NCBI GenBank assembly: GCA_052168315.1
Contig: JBQLZO010000017.1
Span: 1-42,755, forward strand
Reading direction: 5' to 3'
DNA: 42,755 nucleotides
Source: JBQLZO01 sp052168315
GTDB lineage: Bacteria > Planctomycetota > Phycisphaerae > Phycisphaerales > UBA1924
Below are positions 15,554-24,474 of this stretch, piece after piece; position 1 is the first letter of the stretch; each line of letters starts with the position of its first letter. Below the pieces are notes generated by a model. It was not told the origin of the DNA. It did no database searches and saw nothing but the letters and a program-made list of their open reading frames with translations. A program made the translations under genes and the position numbers.

Positions 15554-15559
15554 GGCGGC

Positions 15560-18500
15560 ATGGCAATTGATTCTCGATCGTCGTTCCGGGTCGTGGTTTC
15601 TCGGGTTGTGCCGTCGGTGTGCGCGGTGGTGCTGGGGTGCGGGAGCGCGTTGGGGCAGCCCGCGCCGCCGGCGGAGACGGTTCGGCGGGTGTCGCCGGGG
15701 TTCCATGCGCTGGTGGGGGCGGAGCTGGTGAGCGAGCCTGGGGTGCGGGTTGAGAACGCGACGATCGTGGTGCGCGATGGGGTGATTGTTTCGGTGGAGG
15801 CGGGCGGGGCGGCGCCGGAGGGGGCGCGGGTGTGGGATTGCGCGGGGCTGCGTGTGTATCCGGGGCTGGTGGAGGCGTATTGGCCGGTGTCGCTGCCGGA
15901 GGTGTCCGAGCGGGGCGTTGGTGCGCATTGGAACGCGAAGGTGCGGGCGGAGCGTTCGGCGGCTCGGGAGGCGATGCTGAGCGCGGGCGACCGGGAGTCT
16001 CGGCGGGCGATGGGGTTCACGCACGCGGCGATCGTGCCGGACTCGGGTGTGTTTCGTGGCACGGCGGCGGTGGTGTCGCTGGGGGAGTCGGACGATCCAT
16101 CGCGCCCGAAGGGCGTGGTGCTGCGCGATGCGGTGTGGCACGCGGCGGCGCTGGAGTCGGGGGGGTGGCGGTCTTCGGGGTATCCGGGTTCGAAGATGGG
16201 CGCGATCGCGCTGGCGCGTCAGACGCTGAGCGATGCGCGGTGGTGGGGCGCGGCGTGGGGTGCGCATCGGGGGGATCCAGCGCGGAATCCACGGCCGGAG
16301 GACAACGATGCGCTGGCAGCGCTGGGGAGCGCGGAGGGGCTGGCGATGGGGCTGGTGTGGGATGTGTCGGATGAGCTTGATGCGCTGCGGGCGGCGAAGG
16401 TGTCGGCGGAGTTCGATCGCGACTGCGTGATCGTGGGGTCGGGTCTGGAGTTCCGGCGGGTGCCGGCGGTGGTGGATCTTGGGGTGCCGCTGGTCGTGCC
16501 GTTGAGCTTCCCGAAGGCGCCGGCGGTGGCGACGCGAGGGGATCGGGAGAGCGTGTCGCTGCGGGAGCTGATGGAGTGGGAGCAGGGGCCGACGAATGTG
16601 CGGCGGCTGGTGGATGCTGGGGCGACGGTGGCGATCACGGCGAGCAAGCTGGGTCGGGGTGAGAAGTTCGAGGCGAACCTGCGGAGCGCGATCAAGCACG
16701 GGCTGTCGAACCCGGAGGCCCTGCGGGCGCTGACGATCACGCCGGCGGAGCTGCTGGGTCTGGGCGATCGGCTTGGGAAGGTGGCGCCGGGGTACCTGGC
16801 GAACCTGATCGTGGTGGCCGATGGCGGGTTGTTCTCGGAGGATCGCGAGATCCGTGATGTGTGGGTGGAGGGGAAGCGGTACGAGATCAACAAGGGGCCG
16901 GGGCTTGACCTGGAGGGTGAGTGGGTGATGTCGGTGGCGGGGATGGAGGGTGTGGGGGCTGAGGGTGGGCTGGGGGTGTTGATCGTGGATGGTGATGGGA
17001 AGGTGTCGTACCGGCGGGAGGCGGCGGCGGGGCCTGAGGGGGAAGATGAAGGCGCGGGGGATGGTGCAGGTGATGGTGATGGGGCGGATGATGGGGGTGA
17101 GGGGGCGGATGGTGGCGAGGGCGGTGTTGATGGGAATGGAGCGGATGCGGAAGAAGAGGAAGTGGATGAGCCGGTTCGGGCGGCGCGGGCGGAGCGGATC
17201 CGTCGGGTGACGGTGCAGGAAGATCGGGTGGACCTGGTGTTCGCATCGGGTGTGCTGGAGGGCGGTGATGCGAGCACGCTGAGCGTGGTGGTGCGGGGGG
17301 ATGCGCTTTCGGGTGAGCTGCGGGCGATCGGCGGGGAGGCAGTGCGGGTGGTGGGGCGCCGGGTTCTTGAGGAAGAGGGGGAGGATGATGCGGAGGGTGA
17401 TGCGGAGGATGAAGGGGAGAGTGAGGATGCGGAAGGGGAGGAAGCGGGGGATGGGGATGATGGGTTTGAGATGCCGCCGGATATCGGGGCGTGGCCGTTG
17501 GGGGCGTATGGGTATGAGGCGGGGTGGGCCTCCGGGTTCCCGAAGACGGTGCTGCTGCTGAACGCGACGATCTGGACGAACACGGAGCAGGGGATCGTGG
17601 AGGTGGGGAGCGTGCTGATCCGCGAGGGGAAGATCGCGCGGATCATCCCGGGCGAGGTGACGGATGGGGTGCAGACGGCGGTGATCGACGATGTGTTCGT
17701 GCTGGACTGCACGGGGCTGCATGTGACGCCGGGGCTGATCGACTGCCACTCGCACACGGGGATCTCGGGCGGTGTGAACGAGGGGACGCATTCTTCGACG
17801 GCGATGGTGCGGATCTTCGATGTGATCGATCCGGATGACATCAGCTGGTACCGGCAGCTGGCGTCTGGGATCACGGCCGTGAACCAGTTGCATGGGTCGG
17901 CGAACGCGATCGGGGGTCAGAACTCGGTGGTGAAGGTGCGGTGGGGCGCAGCGCATCCGGATGAGATGCGGTTCGTGGGCGCGCCTCCGGGGATCAAGTT
18001 CGCGCTGGGCGAGAATGTGAAGCAGTCGAACTGGGGTGCGCAGGGCACGGGGCGGTATCCGCAGACGCGGATGGGTGTGGACTCGTTCATCCGGGATCGG
18101 TTCCATGCGGCTCAGGAGTACGCGGCGCGGGTGGAGCGGTGGCGTGCCGGTGCGCAGCAAGCGCTGAGGGTCCATGTTCGTCGCGAGCTCCGGGTGGCTA
18201 CTCGTCAGCTTGATCTGTACGAGAACGAATTGGAATACAAGACCCGGCTGGCGGGCGATCATGCGGAACTGACTCCGCTGCACGAGCAATTCCGTGCGGG
18301 AACCATCGCGTACCGGGTCAACAAAGGATGGCGGCCGGAACCAAAGGTCGAGGTCCGGGTCGACTCCCCGGACCAGCCGGTTGACCCGGTGAGCAACGCG
18401 GTCGCCACTGCGATCGCCACGACGGTGGTTGTGCCGGCGCTCCTCAATCAGTTCGGCGCTGCTCCGGATGAAGGTGCCGTGCTCGATGCGGCGTTCGTCC

Positions 18501-19492
18501 GGGCGATCGATCTGACTCTCGCGGAGCATCCCATGCCGCGGCGGGATCTGGAGTTGGAGGCGCTGGCGGAGATTCTGGCGGGTCGGCGGTTGGTGCACTG
18601 CCATTCGTACCGGCAGGATGAGATCATCGCGCTGTGCCGGACGGCGGGTGAGTTCGGGTTCACGATCGGGACCTTCCAGCATGTGCTGGAGGGGTACAAG
18701 TGCGCGGAGGTGATCCGTGAGCACGCGATCGGCGGGTCGGCGTTCTCGGATTGGTGGGCGTACAAGTTCGAGGTGTACGATGCGATCCCGCAGGCGGGGG
18801 CGCTGATGCATGAGGTGGGGGTGACGGTGTCGTTCAATTCGGATTCGGACGAGTTGGCGCGGCGGATGAATGTGGAGGCGGCGAAGGCCGTGAAGTACGG
18901 CGGGGTGCCGCGCGAAGAAGCGCTGAAGTTCGTGACGCTGAACCCGGCGATCCAGCTGGGGATCGACTGGGCGGTGGGGTCGATCGCGCCTGGGAAGGAT
19001 GCGGACCTGGTGGTGTGGTCGGGGGATCCGCTGTCGTCGCTGTCGCGCGTGGAGCGGACCTTTGTTGATGGTGTGGAGATGTTCTCGATCGAGCGGGATC
19101 TCGATCTGCGGGATCGGGCGGCGCGGGAGCGGGCGCGGCTTTTGACGAAGCTCCTGGATGATGAGGCGGGGCGGGGGCGTGGGGGCGCGGGCGATGGTGG
19201 TCGTGGCGGGCGCGGGGGCGGTGGGTCGCCGGATGGGCCGGAGATGATCGATGGGCCCGAGCCGGATCATGCTGCTGATGCGTGGCTGGCGATGTCAGAT
19301 CTGCGGGCGGGTCGTTCGGCGCGATTCGGGATTCGGCCTGACTTCGGTGGTGATGCTGAGGCGGCCCGGGCGTTCGAGGCGCGGGGGCTTGAGGCGTACT
19401 TCGAGTGGATGGTGATGAACGGGCTGGACCCGATGCGGTGCGGGCCGGGTGATTGCGGGTGCGCGTTCCACTCGGCGTTCCAGATTCGGTGA
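15560..19492 (+). CDS. Exported double amidohydrolase, first half degenerate
   Basis: A 1310-residue exported protein with two amidohydrolase-type halves. The N-terminus is a signal peptide, possibly lipoprotein-type (VVLGC near residue 27). The first half (about residues 40-450) keeps the composite-domain strands and GLRVYPGLVEAYW, but the metal site HxH is missing, so it is probably inactive. A very acidic Gly/Asp/Glu linker lies at about residues 490-540 and again near 605-640. The second half has the metal ligands: H730 and H732 in DCHSHTG, H1013/H1015 in VHCHSYRQDE, H1041 in FQHVLEG and D1095 in FNSDSDEL. Residues about 868-993 form an extra segment whose DNA lacks the G-rich skew of the flanks. 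The substrate is unknown; relatives are annotated as imidazolonepropionase- or dipeptidase-like. A second, smaller homologue follows. Confidence 0.88.
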   Translation: MAIDSRSSFRVVVSRVVPSVCAVVLGCGSALGQPAPPAETVRRVSPGFHALVGAELVSEPGVRVENATIVVRDGVIVSVEAGGAAPEGARVWDCAGLRVYPGLVEAYWPVSLPEVSERGVGAHWNAKVRAERSAAREAMLSAGDRESRRAMGFTHAAIVPDSGVFRGTAAVVSLGESDDPSRPKGVVLRDAVWHAAALESGGWRSSGYPGSKMGAIALARQTLSDARWWGAAWGAHRGDPARNPRPEDNDALAALGSAEGLAMGLVWDVSDELDALRAAKVSAEFDRDCVIVGSGLEFRRVPAVVDLGVPLVVPLSFPKAPAVATRGDRESVSLRELMEWEQGPTNVRRLVDAGATVAITASKLGRGEKFEANLRSAIKHGLSNPEALRALTITPAELLGLGDRLGKVAPGYLANLIVVADGGLFSEDREIRDVWVEGKRYEINKGPGLDLEGEWVMSVAGMEGVGAEGGLGVLIVDGDGKVSYRREAAAGPEGEDEGAGDGAGDGDGADDGGEGADGGEGGVDGNGADAEEEEVDEPVRAARAERIRRVTVQEDRVDLVFASGVLEGGDASTLSVVVRGDALSGELRAIGGEAVRVVGRRVLEEEGEDDAEGDAEDEGESEDAEGEEAGDGDDGFEMPPDIGAWPLGAYGYEAGWASGFPKTVLLLNATIWTNTEQGIVEVGSVLIREGKIARIIPGEVTDGVQTAVIDDVFVLDCTGLHVTPGLIDCHSHTGISGGVNEGTHSSTAMVRIFDVIDPDDISWYRQLASGITAVNQLHGSANAIGGQNSVVKVRWGAAHPDEMRFVGAPPGIKFALGENVKQSNWGAQGTGRYPQTRMGVDSFIRDRFHAAQEYAARVERWRAGAQQALRVHVRRELRVATRQLDLYENELEYKTRLAGDHAELTPLHEQFRAGTIAYRVNKGWRPEPKVEVRVDSPDQPVDPVSNAVATAIATTVVVPALLNQFGAAPDEGAVLDAAFVRAIDLTLAEHPMPRRDLELEALAEILAGRRLVHCHSYRQDEIIALCRTAGEFGFTIGTFQHVLEGYKCAEVIREHAIGGSAFSDWWAYKFEVYDAIPQAGALMHEVGVTVSFNSDSDELARRMNVEAAKAVKYGGVPREEALKFVTLNPAIQLGIDWAVGSIAPGKDADLVVWSGDPLSSLSRVERTFVDGVEMFSIERDLDLRDRAARERARLLTKLLDDEAGRGRGGAGDGGRGGRGGGGSPDGPEMIDGPEPDHAADAWLAMSDLRAGRSARFGIRPDFGGDAEAARAFEARGLEAYFEWMVMNGLDPMRCGPGDCGCAFHSAFQIR

Positions 19493-19563
19493 GCTGGGTG
19501 ATTGGTGCGTGGAGGTCGGGAGCGGTTGGTGCAGCGATGGCTTGTCCAGATGGAGCGTGTTCG

Positions 19564-20979
19564 ATGGCTTTGAAGCGCGGGATCGATGGGATTCGGATGG
19601 CGGTGCTGGGGGTGCTGGTGTGCGGGCTGGTGTGGTCATCGCCGGCGGGGGCGCAGGATCTGACGGTGCGCGCGCCCGCGCAGGATCGGGCCGTGCTGCT
19701 GGTGGGGGGAGTGGTGCATCCGGTGTCGGGCGATGCGATCGACGATGGGTGGGTGTTGTTTGATGGTGGTCGGATTCTGGGTGTGGGCGCGGGCACGCCG
19801 GCGCGGGCGGATCTGCGTGGTCTGAATGGGGTTCGGCGGGTGGAGCTGGATGGGCTGCATGTGTATCCGGGGCTGGTGGGGGCAAACACGGTGATGGGGT
19901 TGATGGAGATCGGGGCGGTGCGGGCGACGGTGGATTACTCGGAGACGGGTTCTGTGACGCCGGAGGTGCTGGCGCTGAACGCGGTGAATCCGGACTCGAC
20001 GATCATCCCGGTGACGCGGACGAACGGTGTGCTGACGGTGGGGGTGATGCCGACGGGGGGCGTGGTGCCGGGGCGGGCGTCGGTGCTGCGGATGGAGGGG
20101 TGGACGCACGAGGACATGGGCGTGCTGGCGGATGCGGGGCTGGTGGTGAGCTGGCCATCGCTGCGCGTGCAGACGGGGTGGTGGGTGCAGAGTTCGGAGA
20201 AGGAGCAGCGTGAGCGCGCGATGGAGCGGGTGGAGCGGATTCACGCGCTGTTCGATGAGGCGCGGGCGTACCTGGCGGCGCGGGATGCGGCGGATGAGGA
20301 TCGTCCGGTGGCGATGGATCTTCGGTTTGAGGCGATGCGGGGTGTGCTGGCGGGGGAGCGGCCGGTGTTCGTGCGGGCGGAGGAGCTGGAGCAGATCCTG
20401 TCGGCGATCCGGTTCGGGCGGGAGCAGGGGGTGAAGGTGGTGATCGTGGGTGGTCGGGATGCGGACCTGTGCGCAGAGGAGTTGAAGGAGGCGGGGGTGG
20501 GTGTAATCGTGGCGGGGACGCACCGGCTGCCGAAGCGGCGTGATTCTGAGTTCGATCACATTTTCCGGCTGCCGGGGGCGCTGGAGGCGGCGGGGGTTCG
20601 GTACTGCATCGCGTCGACGGGGGGGAGCTTCGAGACGCCGCACGAGCGGAACCTGCCGTACCATGCGGCGTCGGCGGTGGCGTTCGGGCTGGATGTGGAT
20701 GCGGCGATCCGTTCGATCACGCTGAGCGCGGCGGAGCTGCTGGGGGTGGGCGATGAGCTGGGGTCGCTGGAGGCGGGGAAGGCGGCGACGCTGATCGTGA
20801 CGGATGGGAATCCGCTGGAGGTGACGACGGAGGTTGTCATGGCGTTCGTGGACGGTCGGGCGATCGATCTTACGAACAAGCAGACAGCGCTGTATGAGAA
20901 GTATCGTGAGAAGTATCGGCAGCTGGGGTTGATCGAGGGTGGTGATGATGGGGGCGGGGATGGGGATGGGGGGGAGTGA
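19564..20979 (+). CDS. Exported amidohydrolase-like protein without metal site
   Basis: A 471-residue protein with a Sec signal peptide (MAVLGVLVCGLVWSSPAGAQ, about residues 12-31). The start at 19564 follows GGAG. It has the composite beta domain and barrel outline of amidohydrolases (GLHVYPGLVGANTVMGLMEI, YCIASTGGSFETPHERNLPY, SITLSAAELLGVGDELGSLE, GKAATLIVTDGNPLEV), but the GLIDxHxH sequence is replaced by GLVGANTVM, so no binuclear metal centre is expected. It resembles the first half of the preceding protein; the two may form a hetero-complex in which only one site is catalytic. Its stop overlaps the start of the next gene, showing co-transcription. Confidence 0.82.
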   Translation: MALKRGIDGIRMAVLGVLVCGLVWSSPAGAQDLTVRAPAQDRAVLLVGGVVHPVSGDAIDDGWVLFDGGRILGVGAGTPARADLRGLNGVRRVELDGLHVYPGLVGANTVMGLMEIGAVRATVDYSETGSVTPEVLALNAVNPDSTIIPVTRTNGVLTVGVMPTGGVVPGRASVLRMEGWTHEDMGVLADAGLVVSWPSLRVQTGWWVQSSEKEQRERAMERVERIHALFDEARAYLAARDAADEDRPVAMDLRFEAMRGVLAGERPVFVRAEELEQILSAIRFGREQGVKVVIVGGRDADLCAEELKEAGVGVIVAGTHRLPKRRDSEFDHIFRLPGALEAAGVRYCIASTGGSFETPHERNLPYHAASAVAFGLDVDAAIRSITLSAAELLGVGDELGSLEAGKAATLIVTDGNPLEVTTEVVMAFVDGRAIDLTNKQTALYEKYREKYRQLGLIEGGDDGGGDGDGGE

Positions 20980-22175
20980 TGTCGGTGGGGCAGGTGTTCG
21001 ATCATGCGGTGATCGGCGCGGGGGCGGCGGGTGCGAGCGCTGCGCTGCGGCTGGCGCGCGGGGGGCGGTCGGTGGTGGTGTTCGAGTCTCGGGCGTTCCC
21101 GCGGGCGAAGGTGTGCGGCGAGTTCGTGTCGCCTGCGGCGGGTGGGATTCTCGAGGAGCTGCTGGGCGGGGCGGAGGGGCTTGGAGCGCTGGGCGCTCGG
21201 CGGGTGGAGGCGCTGACGCTGGAGCGTGGGGATCGGCGGATCGGGTGGCGGATGCCGGGCGCGGCGTGGGTGCTGTCGCGGCGGGCGCTGGATGCAGCGC
21301 TGCTGGATGCAGCGCGGGATGCGGGGGCTCTGGTGGAGCAGCCGGCGCGGGTGGTGGGGGTTGGGTATCCGGATGATGCGGGCGCGCCGGTGGAGGTCCG
21401 GCTTGGTGATGGGCGGGTTGTGCGCGCGCGGACGGTGCTGCACTGCGATGGTTCGGGGCGGTATGACCGCGGGGGTGCGCCGGTGGCGATGCGCGCGGGT
21501 GTGGTGGGGCTGAAGTGCCACCTGCGGGTGGCGGATGGGTGCGAGGGGTTGCTGGCACCGGGGCTGGGGATGCGTTCGGGGGCGGGTGTGTACCTGGGGA
21601 CGGTGCGTGTGGAGGATGGGCAGGCGACGGTGGCGCTGGTGTGCCGTGCTTCGTTGCTGCGTGCGCATGGGGCGGATGCGGATGCGCTGGTGGGGGCGGT
21701 GTGGGAGGGGTTCGATGCTTCGTGGCGGACGACGGAGTGGATGAGCTGCGGGGTGGCGGGGTCCGGGTATGTGGGGTCGGGGGATGCGCGGAGCTTTCGA
21801 TTGGGGAACGCGGCGGCGGCGGTCGAGCCGGTGGGTGGCGAGGGGATTGGTCTGGCGTTGTGGTCGGCGCGGACGCTTTCGGGGTTGTTGATGGAGATTG
21901 GTGGTGATGGGTTGTGCGATGCGGGGGCGCTTGGCGGGGTGGAGCGTGCGTACGGGCGTGCGTATCGGCGGCGATTGCGTTGGCGGCGGCCGGCTTGCCG
22001 TGGAGCGGCGGAGGTGCTGATGCGTCCGCGGGTGGTGGATGTGCTGTGGCCGGTGCTTCGGATGCCGGTGGTGGGATCGGGGTTGATCGGGTGGTGGTAT
22101 GCGTTGACGGGGAAGGCGGGTGTTGGGGCGGGCTCGGGGGGGCGTCGTGTGGCGGCGGTCAGGGGCCTTTGGTGA
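20979..22175 (+). CDS. FAD-dependent oxidoreductase (geranylgeranyl reductase-like)
   Basis: A 398-residue flavoprotein. The FAD-binding Rossmann motif is at the start: HAVIGAGAAGASAALRLARG, residues 9-28, ending in the acidic FES. It is followed by RAKVCGEFVSPAAGG, a motif of the geranylgeranyl reductase/halogenase-like group. The second FAD motif is RLGNAAAAVEPVGGEGIGLA, with Asn where most members have Asp in GDAA. The start ATG overlaps the upstream stop in TGATG; a GTG one codon earlier is possible. Polyprenyl reduction or hydroxylation of a small molecule are both possible and cannot be separated here. It converges with, and overlaps by 17 bases, the zinc-ribbon gene. Confidence 0.85.
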   Translation: MSVGQVFDHAVIGAGAAGASAALRLARGGRSVVVFESRAFPRAKVCGEFVSPAAGGILEELLGGAEGLGALGARRVEALTLERGDRRIGWRMPGAAWVLSRRALDAALLDAARDAGALVEQPARVVGVGYPDDAGAPVEVRLGDGRVVRARTVLHCDGSGRYDRGGAPVAMRAGVVGLKCHLRVADGCEGLLAPGLGMRSGAGVYLGTVRVEDGQATVALVCRASLLRAHGADADALVGAVWEGFDASWRTTEWMSCGVAGSGYVGSGDARSFRLGNAAAAVEPVGGEGIGLALWSARTLSGLLMEIGGDGLCDAGALGGVERAYGRAYRRRLRWRRPACRGAAEVLMRPRVVDVLWPVLRMPVVGSGLIGWWYALTGKAGVGAGSGGRRVAAVRGLW

Positions 22176-23301
22176 GGGCGATTCCCGTGGCGATGAGGGC
22201 GGCGATGAGGAGGACGGTGAGGATGGCGAGTGTGATTTTGAGGGCGCTGTAGGGGCGGTCGCCGGTGACTTCGGCGGTGATGGCGTTGACGGTGATGTGG
22301 TAGAGGCGCTGCTTGTAGCGGTACGCGGCCAGCCAGACGGGGAGGAGGATGTGCTTGTAGGTGATGTCGTTGTAGTGGACGGCGATGGAGTCGATGCGTT
22401 GTTCATCGCCGCCGATGTCCCGGCGGATGGTGTGGCGGATGTCGGGTTCGATGCGGGCCTTGGCGAGTTCGAAGCCCTCGGGGAGGGTGATGGCGTAGGT
22501 CTGGGCGGCGAAGCCGGCGAGATAGGCGTCGTTGTAGGGGGTGAGCGATTCGATGGGCCACGGCTCGAGGGTGTTGAGGCGGTCGTGTGGGAGCGAGCGG
22601 GTGGCGGGGATGAGGACATCGTCGAAGGTGTTGGCGACGGTTCCGGCGGCGCGGTGCCAGCGGGTCTTGCGGACCTGGCGGGTGCGGGTGACGCGGCGGC
22701 CGTTGGAGTCGGTGGTTGAGTAGGTTTCGGTGACCCAGTAGTGGACGCCGCGGGCGCCGGTGTAGCGGGTGGTGGTGCGGGTGTCGTAGGTCCAGTAGGG
22801 GAGGTAGACGGCGTTGAGCCGGCCTTCGACGGTGGCGAGTCGTTTGAGGTCGCGGGGTGCGAACCAGAGCTTGGCGATCCAGCGGGTGTAGGCCTCGCGG
22901 GCCTGCTCGCGGGTGAGGGCGACCGGGAGCATGGCGCTCGGTCGGATGTGGCGGGTGGATCCGCCGGAGATGACGACATGCGAGCCGCAGAAGCAGCAGG
23001 CGTGCGAGGTGACGCCGGGGGGGAATGCGACATCGGCGCCGCAGGTGTTGCAGTGGGCGGTGATGTCGTCGATGGTGTCGGCGCGGGCTTCGAGTGCGGC
23101 GATGGTGTCGTGGTAGTCGTGCTCGATGACCTGGCCGGCGGGGGCGATGTCGTTCTGCGCGTTGCAGTACGGGCAGCGGAGCGCGTGCGTGCCGGGTGCG
23201 AAGACGAGGTCAGCGCCGCAGCGGACGCACGGGTGGCGTGCATCGGCGCGTCGGCGTTCTGGCTCGTGTGGCGGCGGCGTGGGCGTCGGCGCGGTGGTCA
23301 C
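22159..23301 (-). CDS. Double zinc-ribbon protein with C-terminal membrane anchor (YdjG-like)
   Basis: A 380-residue protein. Two zinc ribbons lie in the first ~125 residues: CVRCGADLVF with CPYCNAQNDI, and CNTCGADVAF with CCFCGSHVVI. The middle is a conserved beta-rich region (LNAVYLPYWTYDTRTTTRYT, then a region with TRTRQVRKTRWHRAAGTVAN), and a single membrane segment (LKITLAILTVLLIAALIATG) is close to the C-terminus. The GTG start at 23301 lies three bases after the stop of the SPFH gene, so the two form an operon. Together they match the zinc-ribbon/SPFH pair known from the Bacillus ydjG-ydjI envelope-stress operon, but no PspA homologue is in view. Such proteins are often misannotated as primosomal helicases because of the zinc ribbons. 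Confidence 0.82.
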   Translation of the reverse strand: MTTAPTPTPPPHEPERRRADARHPCVRCGADLVFAPGTHALRCPYCNAQNDIAPAGQVIEHDYHDTIAALEARADTIDDITAHCNTCGADVAFPPGVTSHACCFCGSHVVISGGSTRHIRPSAMLPVALTREQAREAYTRWIAKLWFAPRDLKRLATVEGRLNAVYLPYWTYDTRTTTRYTGARGVHYWVTETYSTTDSNGRRVTRTRQVRKTRWHRAAGTVANTFDDVLIPATRSLPHDRLNTLEPWPIESLTPYNDAYLAGFAAQTYAITLPEGFELAKARIEPDIRHTIRRDIGGDEQRIDSIAVHYNDITYKHILLPVWLAAYRYKQRLYHITVNAITAEVTGDRPYSALKITLAILTVLLIAALIATGIALTKGP

Positions 23302-23304
23302 GGG

Positions 23305-24474
23305 TCAGTGTCCGGGGCTGGTCGGTGGCGGTGGTGGCGGCGGTGGATTGGCGCCGGCGTGGGGAGGTGGAGGTGGCGGGGGTGAGAGGATGGGGGCGAG
23401 TGCGGGGACCTCGGCGGCGCGGGTCCAGTTGGACATGCCGGGGGACCAGACGAGCGTGTCGGGGGTGAGGGCTCCGGTGGCGGCGAGGTGGCGGAGCTGA
23501 TCGTGCGCGAACGGGCCGGTCTGCTGGCTGTTGGCGTAGAGGTGGAAGGCGGGTTGGTGTGGTGCGCCGGGGGGTGGGGGCGGGGATGCGGCGCGGGCGT
23601 TGGGGTTGTTGGCGTTGGGGTTGTTGAGTGTGGAGGCCATCTGCTGGGCCATGGCGAAGCCGGCGCCGAGGCCCATGGCATCGCCCATGCCGCCTCCGGG
23701 GTTCTTCGCGGCGTCGCCGATGGCTTCGGCGGTCTGGTACTGGGTGTATTTCGAGAGGTCGCCGATGATGCCCATGCTGGAGCGCTTGTCGAGGGCTTCC
23801 TCGACATTGGGCGGGAGGGAGATGTTTTCGACGAGGAGTGTGGTGAGGTCGAGGCCGTACTCGTTGATCTTGGTGGCGATGCGCTGGCGGAGGAAATCGC
23901 TGAGTTCGTCGTAGTTGGCGGCGAGGTCGAGGATGGGGATCCCGGACTCGCCGAGGACATCGGTGAATCGTGAGACGATGACATTGCGGAGCTGTTCGGT
24001 GATGCCGTCGATGGTGAAGGAGGATCCGGCGCCGGCGACGGCGTTGATGAGCGTGGCGGCGTTGGAGGCCTTGATGGCGTAGGTGCCGTAGGCGCGGAGT
24101 CGGACGGGGCCGAACTCCGGGTCGCGAAGCATGACGGGGTTCATGGTGCCCCACTTGAGGTCGGTGAACTGCCGGGTGGCGACGAAGTAGACATCGACCT
24201 TGAAGGGGCTGACGAAGCCGTACTTCCATCCCCGGATGGTGGAGAGGATGGGGAGGTTGGCGGTGTCGAGCTTGTGTCGTCCTGGCTGGAAGACATCGGC
24301 GATCCTGCCCTCATCAACGAAGACGGCGACCTGGCCTGGGCGGACGGTGAGCTGGGCGCCGTTCTTGATCTCGTTGTTGTGGCGCTGGAACTTCCAGACG
24401 AGGACGGAGGGGTTGTCGTCGGGCCACTCGATGATGTCGATGAGTTCGCCGCGGAGTTTCTTGAGCCAGTCCAT
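23305..24474 (-). CDS. SPFH-domain protein with C-terminal GYF-2 domain (YdjI-like)
   Basis: A 389-residue protein starting at an ATG preceded by GGAGA. It begins with the MDWLKKLRGELIDIIEWPDD and LVWKFQRHNNEIKNGAQLTV stretches of the YdjI / virion-core-like SPFH family, continues through the SPFH domain to about residue 210, and has an alpha-helical EALDKRSSMGIIGDLSKYTQ stretch. After a Gly/Met-rich stretch and a Pro-rich linker, residues about 318-370 form a GYF-2 domain (FHLYANSQQTGPFAHDQLRH, LVWSPGMSNW), a proline-peptide or protein-binding fold. The tail is Pro-rich. SPFH proteins assemble on membranes. With the zinc-ribbon protein encoded directly downstream it probably forms a membrane-stress complex. 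Confidence 0.88.
   Translation of the reverse strand: MDWLKKLRGELIDIIEWPDDNPSVLVWKFQRHNNEIKNGAQLTVRPGQVAVFVDEGRIADVFQPGRHKLDTANLPILSTIRGWKYGFVSPFKVDVYFVATRQFTDLKWGTMNPVMLRDPEFGPVRLRAYGTYAIKASNAATLINAVAGAGSSFTIDGITEQLRNVIVSRFTDVLGESGIPILDLAANYDELSDFLRQRIATKINEYGLDLTTLLVENISLPPNVEEALDKRSSMGIIGDLSKYTQYQTAEAIGDAAKNPGGGMGDAMGLGAGFAMAQQMASTLNNPNANNPNARAASPPPPPGAPHQPAFHLYANSQQTGPFAHDQLRHLAATGALTPDTLVWSPGMSNWTRAAEVPALAPILSPPPPPPPHAGANPPPPPPPPTSPGH

Noticed and set aside
15449..19270. A 1273-residue minus-strand open frame opposite the amidohydrolase
   Set aside because: Composition is Arg/His/Pro shadow; the plus-strand frame has a signal peptide and metal motifs.
20556..23243. An 895-residue minus-strand open frame
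   Set aside because: It lies in the wrong frame across the FAD oxidoreductase and zinc-ribbon genes and is low-complexity Pro/Ser/Thr.
22673..23301. Annotation of the zinc-ribbon protein as primosomal helicase N'
   Set aside because: Only the zinc ribbons resemble it; no helicase motifs are present and a membrane segment ends the protein.
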